DNA from: Charina bottae
Lineage: Eukaryota; Chordata; Lepidosauria; Squamata; Charinaidae
Assembly: GCA_023362775.1 (NCBI GenBank)
Contig: JALMGJ010000011.1
Coordinates: forward strand, 25,281,501-25,345,500
Direction of reading: 5' to 3'
DNA: 64,000 nucleotides
Part shown: in pieces, positions 55,191 to 64,000 of the stretch
How positions within the stretch are numbered: the stretch's first letter is position 1
How the letters are laid out: each line of letters begins with the position of its first letter
The notes under the pieces: model-generated
Database searches by the model: none
Seen by the model: the letters and a program-made list of their open reading frames with translations, nothing else
What the model was told of the DNA's origin: nothing
Position numbers and translations under genes: made by a program

Positions 55191-57110
55191 ATTCATGGTT
55201 TCCAAAAACATATGTATGAAATGTAAAGCAAAGTTTCAAGAATCAAGTATTATTGCACAATATGGATCAAAGGCCCTTCTTACAAAAAAAAAAAGATATT
55301 TACAGACATCCAACTTAATGAATTGGAGTCATCATCGTCGTTGTTGTCTTCATAACCAACAATTTGAAATTCGAAAATATAAAAAATATGCAATAGAAGA
55401 GCAAGTCAACCTAAATAGCCATTTGGATGCACTCCTCATGAACATTCTCAACACTTGATTCAACATAATGAAACATCTACAATAGTCTGAATATCCACAA
55501 GAGCTTAGAGAAAAAGGGCTTTGGGATACAATAAAATAAATTGTAAGACAAAGATTACCTCCTTTGAATTCTACTCAGATAAAACATTTAAATGAAATTT
55601 GTTTTGATGGAAAAATGATTACCCAATCATTTTTTACAAAGATTATCAAAGAATCAGCTCATGTATAGCCTTGAAACTGTAATAACAACAGAACTGAACT
55701 ATAAATGAGAAGCAAGCACAACTAAAAATTAGGTGTCAAAGTGGAAAATTAGATGGGAAAATAAAATAAAAGAATTTCAATGTATATATTTATAGCAACA
55801 GAATTTGCAAAATTAGAAAATACAAACAAGTTTGCAAAAGCAATTATATTGACAGGAGAAATCATGGAAGAATGAAAACAGAGAGAAATGCAACTTCTAA
55901 AAAAGTTGAAAGACTTGAAAGTAGGAGCAAGCAGGAGCAAGCTATTCCAGCAAAAGAGGGAATATTAAATAAATCAACATTTTAAAAGCTTAACTGAAAA
56001 TGTAAAACCAAAAGAGTTCCCCAAAAAATAAGGAAAAATCTTGACATTTTGGAGAAGAAAACATTTGGGATAATCAGAAAAAGCACAGTCAAAAGGTGAA
56101 GTGGATACCTGATATAAAAGGACAATATGATTAGATTTGAAAGACAAGCATTTCTCAACAATGTTTGAAAATAGTTAGAATTAAACATTTAGAATTAATA
56201 AGAAAAATATAAAATTTTAAATAATGAAAAACTATACTAATGGCAAGCACTGAAGAATTTGGAGAAGTAAATCAGCAGAGGAATTTTTCTAGGAAACTGT
56301 TTCCATTGCTTTTAAATACAGCTGGGATATTTTGAATAAAATACTATCACACTATGAATAATAGAAGCAAAAGACAAAGGTTTCCCATTTGTTCTACAAG
56401 GATGATTTGAAACTATAGGCAAAATAGTTTCAGTTTCAATAGAGCCAGTTTGGTCTAGTGGTAAAGGTGCTGGGCCAGAAATCAGGAGTCTGTGAGTTCT
56501 AGTCTCACCATAGGCATGAGAGCTGGCTGGGTGACCTTGGGCCAGTCCCTCTCTCTCAGGAGGAGGAAGGATTATTAGGTATGTTTGCCACCATTAATTA
56601 TTTATAAATTAATAAAGGTGGGATAAAAATAAATAAATAAATAAATAAAATCATCTAAAGCACAGCAGTAACGTTAAGATACAATTCAAACCTTTAATGA
56701 TAAAATGAAAATTTCGATTGAACATGTAGACGTCACTGACAATAAGAAAGGGAAAAATTGAGTACTCATAACTGAACTACAGAATGGTGCCAAAATCAAA
56801 GCATTGACAATGAAAGAAAGATGAAAGTTTTTGTGTATTTTAGAAGCAAATAATATTTTGCATACCCAAGTGAAAAACAATTCAGCTGGAAATATGTAAA
56901 AAAGGATAGAAAAGTTGTAAAATCAGATCTGAAGGGTGGCAATACAACCAGAGCCATGAGTATTTGGACTGTCCCTGTAATGAGCTAGAGAACAGGTATT
57001 GATGACTAGATACATGTTGAAATGGGGGATTTAAATCACAGGAACCCAAACCCATACATTCACCATACATTACACCCAAACCATGGCAGAGATCAATTGC
57101 ATTTACTGAG
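55191..57110 (+). mobile_element. Heavily decayed non-LTR retrotransposon, clade uncertain (R4/Dong-like?)
   Basis: Interrupted frames suggest an RT relic: LQNGAKIKALTMKER, stop, KFLCILEANNI near 56780-56850 resembles the YKYLGILEA block seen in R4-type RTs, and EEQVNLNSHLDALLMN lies near 55395. Many stops. AT-rich. A SINE is inserted at 56441. The assignment is weak. Confidence 0.3.
56441..56650 (+). mobile_element. tRNA-derived SINE (plus strand)
   Basis: Head GAGCCAGTTTGGTCTAGTGG and box B-like GAGTTCTAGTC, core GCTGGCTGGGTGACCTTGGG, tail GGTGGGATAAAAATAAATAA with an AAAT run. The same family as 10110-10347. Confidence 0.8.
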
Positions 57111-57123
57111 GAAAAATTATATA

Positions 57124-57245
57124 TATACTTACTTACTTACTTACTTACTTACTTATTTATTTATTTATTTATGTATTTATTTATTTATTTATTATCCCAC
57201 GTTATTATTTTTATAATTAACGCAAGGCGACGAACATATCCAATA
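57124..57245 (-). repeat. (ACTT)n(ATTT)n array with SINE tail
   Basis: Tetranucleotide run followed by TTATCCCACGTTATTATTTT, the complement of the SINE 3' tail, so probably a truncated minus-strand SINE. Confidence 0.7.
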
Positions 57246-57905
57246 CTCCAAGAGAAGCAAATGGTGCAAAATGAAAACTGAGGCTCAATTAATTGCATAA
57301 AACAAGCAAAGAAAAGAATACCAATAATGGTCTGCAAGGAAAATATTTTGAATATGACAGAATCCAATGTCGCATACAAAACAGAAGAGTTATAGCAGTT
57401 CATAAAAAAATATGAGAAGTTGAACTTCTGCCTAGTCAATACCTGATTGTTAGATGTTTTTAAAAAGATAAATGAACAAAGCAATAAAAGAAACAACAGC
57501 AAACTTCAGTTAGTCAAAGAGAAAATGGGAAATGTTTTGTCACCCAATAAGCAGTGAAGCAATTTTGCCAGACAGATTATAGAACAAGAGAATGTGGTGG
57601 GGAAAAATGATATAGCGGAATTTATTTAAAGGGTATGGATTTTGTCCCAAAGTATAGGTATGACCAATACATTGGAATAAATTGAACAAAACAACAATTC
57701 CCCCCCCCCCCCGGATAATTAGGAGCTGTAAGAGTAGAATTAAGACCTGAAAAAGGAATTATTCAACTTCAACACACTCAGCTTACATATAGTTTTGCAG
57801 AGAACATAGCAGAGAGAATGCATAACATGGTAAGAACCTGGTGAAAAGGGATGGCAAATATTGAAACCCACATATTTTCAGCACTGGCTGGATTCTGGAT
57901 CCTTC
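57246..57905. other. V2R-C intron 4, last part
   Basis: Nothing recognised except a poly-C run at 57700-57714. Confidence 0.4.
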
Positions 57906-58133
57906 CTGATTAAACCAACTGTGCCAGTTCATGGTACTGTCATTGATGGTGAGCATTTGGTCTGTAGCAACTCCAGGATCTACCTTCCCAACTTTCACTC
58001 TAACAAAGGACTTGTTTGAAGAAAAAACCCAGTTCATCACATCCAGACCCACGACTAACTCTCCGTTGTGGTCAAGAGAAACCTGGTCGCTGGCACTGTT
58101 ATTAAATGAGAGACCTTTGAGAAACCGATGCAG
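57906..58133 (-). pseudogene. V2R-C exon 4 with destroyed splice donor
   Basis: 228 bp, frame open, [20 protein letters not shown] to WHSWFNQ. The next intron bases are GA instead of GT. Confidence 0.9.
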
Positions 58134-58369
58134 CTGGAATGGAAAAAGAAGGGGGGACAGATTAGAAAGAATGGGGCTGGATAATTTGGAATCTATGAAT
58201 CACAGTGGCATGAATGAAAGGTACAAACTTGTGTCATTACAGAAGATGGGAAGATGAAAAGGGAAAGAGCTTGTAAAGAGTTTGTAATGGCCATTCACTA
58301 TAAAGATTGGGGCTATATCTTGTTTGCATTAAAATAATGCCCACCCTGTAGGGTTATTGGTCCCTTTAC

Positions 58370-59188
58370 CTGCCATGAAGCTTGCTTCTGAAGCTTCAGT
58401 CCAACTCTCCCTGCATTTCCTCTGGGTCTGCATTTAGATGAGAACATGGCATGTAAAGCATGGGCCACAGCATAGACAGAATTATAGATGCTGTAGCTGT
58501 GACCAGTCATGCTCATTTCAAATAAGCTTCCAGGAAGGTTTTCCATTTTCTCTCTCCCGGTGCAGATATCGCCATCTACGTCATCCGAATCTGACACATG
58601 AAATACACAACGGAAGGCCTGTTGCCAGAAATCTCTGATAAATCCATCTTCGTCTGTGCTGAAAGGATTTCTACATTCAACAAATGATTTGAACCCTGGT
58701 GGATTGTTGGCATGAACTGTGAAGGACAGAGCACCGTGGATTATATGCGTATCCCAATCCCTTTGATGGGCAATTGCAATAAACTCTATTTGGGTTGTCA
58801 ATATCCACACTTTACCTTTTGCCATATTTGTAATTTTGTCTTGGTTTGATAGATATGGTAACCATCTCAATAATACCATGGAATAAGATTCTCCATAGAA
58901 AAGCACCACGTCAGCTTTACTATCCATGATTTTATCATGAATTTCGGCACCTTTCTGAAAAAGAGCAGATATTTCACTGATAGAATGTGTATAGAAAACT
59001 TTTTCTATGAAGTCAAAGCAGATGCCATGTTTGGAAAAGAGTGGAATTATCATATTCAAAAATCTTTCTCCACTAGCATTATCCATGACACCAACCCCTT
59101 CATACTGAAGTTCTTCACTTGGGGTCATCTGAAAGAAGGAAAGGCCAGGGGTTTTATAATTCATCACTGGAGCAGAGCCATAAATGAG
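58370..59188 (-). pseudogene. V2R-C exon 3 with 42-bp in-frame deletion
   Basis: 819 bp. LQYEG joins directly to VGVMDNASG; fourteen residues present in V2R-A and V2R-B, including WTWIG, are gone. Otherwise open. Confidence 0.92.
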
Positions 59189-59456
59189 CTGAGGAGAGAA
59201 TGAGAACAGAGAGATTGTAACTGTCACACTGAATTATTCTTTTCCAACATTCAAGGTTCTTCACATGTTAAATAAAAGGTCTTACAAGAACACCACATCA
59301 TATCATTCAACTGTATTATGTGGTAGCTTTGAGTGAAGTTATTAGTTTCTGCCTTGAGGTCTCTTCATTATGTTAAGATTTAGGGAGTAATGTCCTATTT
59401 TTTTTTTTTTAAATGCTTCTAACAATGACGTGTGTTGAAAGGAAAACATTTCCTCC

Positions 59457-59673
59457 TCTCCTTTCCTTTCCTTTCCTTTCCTTTCCTTTCCTTTCCTTTC
59501 CTTTCCTTTCCTTTCTCCTTTCCTTTCTCCTTTCCTTTCCTTTCCTTTCCTTTCCTTTCCTTTCCTTTCCTTTCCTTTCCTTTCCTTTCCTTTCCTTTCC
59601 TTTCCTTTCCTCCTCTCCTCTCCTCTCCTCTCCTCTCCTCTCCTCTCCTCTCCTCTCCTCTCCTCTCCTCTCC
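59457..59673. repeat. (TTTCC)n pentanucleotide array in V2R-C intron 2
   Basis: TTTCC units, then CCTCT units from about 59609. It is the counterpart of the split array in V2R-B. Confidence 0.95.
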
Positions 59674-60139
59674 GTCTCTTAATATGAATTCATGACTTTC
59701 AATTTCATATTCTTTTCCATTTTGCTTTCACTCAAAAAACCTTTAGATTTGTTCTCTCCATTCAGGAGACTTTTCTGAAATGAATACTCTCACAGTGGTC
59801 TTCCCATCATGAAAAGAACAGAGACAATATTAATTACGAATGTTTCTTTATATCTTGCTTGATATAATCAAGTCAAGTACCTTCTCTTGTGACATAAGGT
59901 ATGAATAGTCTTTATTGAATGGAAAGAACCTTAGCTATGTTGATGTGAGAAAAAAGGGAATGAAAGTTCAGAAAGCATGATGTCATCTGCTGATCAAAGG
60001 AAGATGGAATAGTAGTGGAGAATGTCAGAGAATTTTCTATTCACAGTAGCTTTCGTAGAACTATCTTTATTTTTCATTCAGAAATTAAGGTGAAATTTTT
60101 GAAATCAGACTACACTGAGATTGTTATACTTAACCTGGA

Positions 60140-62755
60140 TAAATTATTGTCAAAACATTTCTCCAAAAGGGATGTAAGGAAGAACATTCCTATAATGTAT
60201 GAGTTGAAGTTCTTCCAATGCCAACACAAATAATCATTATTCCATCCTTTACAAAACATGCCAGATTGTGTCCAGTGGACATGAAAAACAATCTTTTGAT
60301 GGATTAATATCAACTTTAGCACACAGGATATAATGTAGCATTATTCAAAACATGACTCAGTTGAAAAGAACTGGAGTGAACTTTTAGATACTTAAATCCT
60401 TAAATATTTAATAAAATGAGTAGAGACCACAAATCCTGGCTGTGTACATCATTCTGGTGAGACATCCAACCCTAAAGGAAGTAAACTTGATTTACCCCAA
60501 TTAATCTTATATTCAGAATGTGAGCCATATGACTGATTTTTACTCATTATTGCTGGTAATATATTATTAGTATAAAGAATGCCTTGTATTCAAAAGAGCC
60601 AACTTTAGCCCACTTATATCAGAAGATGATTTAATTTGTATTGTTAATGTTTCTAAGACTAAATGAAAAAGTAAAGGAGATAATGGGCATCCTTGCCGAG
60701 TACCACTTTGCAATTCAATGGGTTCAGAGATCATGTGATTTGCAATAATCTAAGCAATAAGTGAAGAATAATATATTGATATCTATCTAACAAAGTATGC
60801 AGGGAATCCATAGCTAATCATGACCCATTTCAAGGCATCAATATGAACTGTACCTAACACCTGTGGAGTTTATATTCTTTTCTCTTATTGTTAACAAATG
60901 AACAAGGAAGTGTATATTATCTGAACTTTGTCTAAATTGTAGAAAAATAGATTGAGATGGGTGAATAATATCTGTCAAAATTAATTGAAATCTTTTGCAT
61001 TTTCAAGATAGTGGTTGAATTTCCAGTTGTAATAAAAAAATTTTGTTAACCTAACGTCTATAGTTCTTACAAAAGTCTATAATTCCTGATAATACTGATA
61101 AAATTGTTGATCAATCTGTAAACTAACCATTGTTTTCTGACCCTTATCCAATAAAGATACCAGATGATGTGCTAGTTACAGACCTATGGCATTATTTGGC
61201 TGCCTTTTTTATTTAGTTGATGTGCTAATAGCCTTTTTGTCAGATTCCCAATATTTCATTTTAAGTTTCTTTAAGCTAAATTTGACCTGATCTCAATAAA
61301 ATTCACACAAACCAGCCATAGCCTGTAAATTATTATAATTTGACCCTAAAGTATTATTAGCATATATATATATATATATTTGTCACTTCCTGGCAAATAG
61401 AAGGGGAAGAAATGGAAGCAGTGACAGATTTTATTTTCTTGGGCTCCTAGATCACCACAGACGGTGACTGCAGCCATGAAATTAAAAGACGCTTGCTCCT
61501 TGGGAGGAAAGCTATGGCAAACCTAGACAGCATATTAAAAAGCAGAGACATCACCATGCCGACAAAGGTCCGTATAGTTAAAGCTATGGTTTTTCCAGTA
61601 GTAATGTATGGCTGTGAGAGTTGGACCATAAGGAAGGCTGAGCGCCGAAGAATTGATGCTTTCGAACTGTGGTGCTGGAGAAGACGATTGAGAGTCCCTT
61701 GGACTGCAAGGAGGTCAAACCAGTCAATCCTAAAGGAAATCAACCCTGACTGCTCATTGGAAGGACAGATGCTGAAGCTGAAGCTCAAATACTTTGGCCA
61801 CCTAATGCGAAGAGAGGACTCACTGGAAAAGACCCTGATGCTGGGAAAGACTGAAGGCAAAAGGAGAAGGGGACGGCAGAGGATGAGATGGTTAGATAGC
61901 ATCACCGATGTAATGAACATGAATCTGAGTAAACTCCGAGAGACAGTGGAGGACAGGAAGGCCTGGCGTGCTATGGTCCATGAGGTCACGAAGAGTCGGA
62001 CACGACTTAACGACTGAACAACAACAACAACGAGGGGGAAAAAGTTTAATATCATATTCTAAATTGTTCTGATCCATCAATCTTTTTTTTTCTTATAAGC
62101 AGAAGCATAAGAAATAATACCTCCCCTTATATAAGCTTTATAAGAATCCCAAACCAGTACCTAATTGGTTGAATTCAGATTAAGTTTAAAAAGTCTTCTG
62201 TTTTTTAATATAATTCAAAAAAATCTTCTTGTTGCAGCTAAGTATTTATTTAAGACCTTAAGTTCTTGAAAAAAAGCATCCTCAATATTAAGTATTAATG
62301 TCACTGGAAAATGATCAGAAATAACTATAGACTGTATATCAGAGTCTGTAACACAACATAGTACTAAAGAATAAACCAAAAAACAATCTCTCATAGAACA
62401 AACTTTATGAGCGCGTGAAAAAAATGTATATATTATGTCAGTTAGATGTTGATAGTGCCATATGTAATCTACCAACTGAAAATCTTTAATATAAGCTTGT
62501 AAACCCTTTTTATTATAATTTTGTTTATATATGAAATTTTTGGGCAAAATGTTTCTATCCCGATTAAGTCTAGAACTAAATTAAAGTCTCCACCAATTCT
62601 TAAGTGATCATATGCAACATTAAATGATGTTGACATATAATTGTAAACATCCTCAGGAATTCTTGCTGTAGGGCCATAAAAATTAACCAGCCCAATGTAC
62701 ACATTCATTAAACCCAAGATAATACTGCATAGTCACCTTTTGGATCAATAACCTG
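60140..62755 (-). mobile_element. Decayed L1 LINE in V2R-C intron 2 (counterpart of 29760-32050)
   Basis: Endonuclease remnants near 62580-62717 (VNFYGPTAR, then LRIGGDFNLVLD). Collinear with the V2R-B relic but interrupted at 61381-62031 by a BovB fragment. Confidence 0.8.
61381..62031 (+). mobile_element. RTE/BovB LINE, 5'-truncated 3' end
   Basis: From 61493 an open frame of 174 codons encodes the RTE/BovB C-terminus: VKAMVFPVVMYGCESWTIRK, WCWRRRLRVPWTARRSNQSI, YFGHLMRREDSLEKTLMLGK, WLDSITDVMNMNLSKLRE, then KSRTRLND. One stop lies upstream near 61450. The 3' end is GACACGACTTAACGACTG with an (AAC)n tail. It interrupts the L1 relic; V2R-B has the empty site at 31316. Confidence 0.9.
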
Positions 62756-62982
62756 CAGTCCCACAGTTACTGCAAAGATTTCTTAATTAATACTATTACA
62801 CCAGCTCTGTTGGTACTGATTTTTAACAAGTTGAAGAATATTCAGAAAAGGCACTGATGCTCTTCATGAAAATCCCATTCTTTATCTTTGATTCATAAGG
62901 GAATCTGGAAAATCCAGACAGATGAAGAGAAAAAACTGAATTCCTGTATTATACATACCCTGAGGCTATACGTATATTCTAC

Positions 62983-63274
62983 CTGTGGAACCTTGTAGAT
63001 ATCCAAGATATTTGCAATGTCCATGGAGGTTTCGGAATCTAGTCCCCCAATCACGGCTGTCAGATGATTCTGAATGCCACAGATGTAGTTGGGAACAAAG
63101 CTCTTCAGGTTGTAAAGCAGTAACATTGTGGCATGGTAGGTCTCCTGTGCACTGAAGTGGTTGTCATAGATCTGGAAGCCCAAGGTGAGGTTGGGTAAGA
63201 GACGGGGTTTTTCATTGATCTCCTTCACTGCAAATACCAAGGCAAGGATGTGCTGGTAATTCTTAGGCAGTAAA
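62983..63274 (-). pseudogene. V2R-C exon 2
   Basis: 292 bp, open, [20 protein letters not shown] to IYKVPQ, splice sites kept. Confidence 0.9.
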
Positions 63275-63828
63275 CTGGAATGAAAGAAATAATTTATGTG
63301 AGATGGATAAACTTTTTTTTAGCGATCACTGTATTTCCCTCTTCCTGATCATTGCAATTTTTGAATTATTCTCTGCTATATTTTTTTTACAACTGGCTCA
63401 ATTATCTAAGGAAACTGGACAAATAAATAAATATTTCGAAGATATTTTTCACAGGTATCCTATGAAAAAGTTGTGAGCAAATCAATAAGGAATCAATGAA
63501 TATCTAAAGGGTTAAGGGCAGCACTGGATTATCCAGAAAAATTACAAAAGAACCTGATTTAAGTCTGAAGTCATGACCCTCCCCCAAAAAATATCTGAAA
63601 GAAAAACAGAGAATATTGAAATACAATTAAAATAAATGGACAATTTTAAGATGGTTAACAAACTCTGAACAAGTATGACATGTTCTTTCATCACAATTTG
63701 TAGAAGGAGCTGTTTATGAGTCTATTAACAAGTTCCAAACACTAAGGCAATTAGATGCATTCTTGCCCTTACTGCTCTACAACCAGTTAGTGCTTTAATA
63801 CAATATAGAATTTAAATAAAATCTTTAC
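63275..63828. other. V2R-C intron 1
   Basis: About 550 bp, nothing recognised. It lacks the Sauria SINE of V2R-B intron 1. Confidence 0.5.
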
Positions 63829-64000
63829 ACAAGATCCTCGGGCAGTAGTGTTGCGGGCAATTCTGAGAAGTATTTCAAATCTTGCAGGAAATTAGCCATA
63901 CTGGTAATGCCACCAGCTATGAAGTCTCCTGACTGATGGTACAGATGAGGTCCAGTATGAAGACGAGGAACTTCACATTTCACATTATGATACTTGTACA
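63829..64000 (-). pseudogene. V2R-C exon 1, partial at the window edge
   Basis: 172 bp in the window, open. It reads YKYHNVKCEVPRLHTG, YHQSGDFIAGGITSMANFLQ and ends LPEDL in phase 2 at a GTAAAG donor. The start codon and signal peptide lie beyond 64000. Confidence 0.88.

Larger units (their letters stand above)
42457..64000 (-). pseudogene. V2R-C: vomeronasal type-2 receptor pseudogene, runs off the window
   Basis: Exons in transcription order: 1 (>64000-63829), 2 (63274-62983), 3 (59188-58370), 4 (58133-57906), 5 (54738-54612), 6 (43277-42457). It is a tandem duplicate of V2R-B with collinear introns. Lesions: exon 6 has TGA at 42819-42817 where V2R-B has a Cys codon, and lacks 84 bp before the C-terminus; the exon 4 donor GT is GA at 57905-57904; exon 3 lacks 42 bp. 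Intron 5 has grown to 11 kb through a copia and an L1. Exon 1 continues beyond the right edge, so its start is not seen. Confidence 0.92.

Noticed and set aside
55195..55458. 87-codon frame as a small gene
   Set aside because: AT-rich, no domain, in a region of decayed RT similarity with many stops in the neighbourhood.
56441..56512. tRNA gene
   Set aside because: The box A/box B head is part of a SINE with core and AAAT tail; the fold is not a proper cloverleaf.
1..64000. Novel defence-like or operon-like gene system
   Set aside because: Every coding stretch with real support is a V2R exon or a retrotransposon; nothing resembling a clustered multi-gene system was found.

Overview
This window looks like nuclear DNA of a squamate reptile (lizard or snake). 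The evidence is clustered type-2 vomeronasal receptor (V2R) genes with the vertebrate six-exon structure, a Sauria-type tRNA SINE whose tail resembles RTE/BovB, BovB-type LINE 3' ends, L2/CR1, L1 and Penelope-like elements, and Ty1/copia LTR retrotransposons. The species cannot be fixed from the sequence alone.

Genes: three V2R loci account for all the host coding sequence I can support. V2R-A (+, 3815-15475) and V2R-B (-, 21145-33905) lie tail to tail. Each has six exons of identical length (218, 292, 861, 228, 127 and 905 bp), joins in frame to 876 codons plus stop, and looks intact. V2R-C (-, 42457 to beyond 64000) is a tandem duplicate of V2R-B and a pseudogene: exon 6 has a nonsense codon and an 84-bp deletion, exon 4 has lost its GT donor, and exon 3 lacks 42 bp. 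A short exon-2 relic at 17052 and a doubtful exon-1 relic near 18190 point to further dead receptors. The products would be pheromone receptors of vomeronasal neurons: Venus-flytrap ligand domain, cysteine-rich linker, seven helices.

Layout: 1-1190 truncated copia copy; 1190-3815 a duplicated non-coding unit carrying a hAT MITE, then a BovB relic; 3815-15475 V2R-A with a Penelope-like element (PLE), SINE and hAT MITE in introns; 15476-20800 intergenic repeats, including a PLE split by two LTR insertions; 21145-33905 V2R-B with L2, L1 and Sauria SINE insertions; 34000-42130 mariner-like MITE, L1 relics, and a PLE interrupted by a 4.0-kb defective copia; 42130-64000 V2R-C, whose intron 5 holds a second copia with an uninterrupted gag-pol frame (1318 codons), itself hit in its 5' LTR by a 3.9-kb L1.

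The window records receptor birth and death together with nested transposition. The B/C duplication and the paralogous 1.2-kb unit (1190-2400 versus 17502-18405) give empty sites, so several insertions can be ordered in time. The most unusual items are the intact copia in a reptile, its probable half-tRNA(iMet) primer site shared with the defective copia family, and hammerhead-ribozyme-like motifs at the 3' ends of all three PLE copies.
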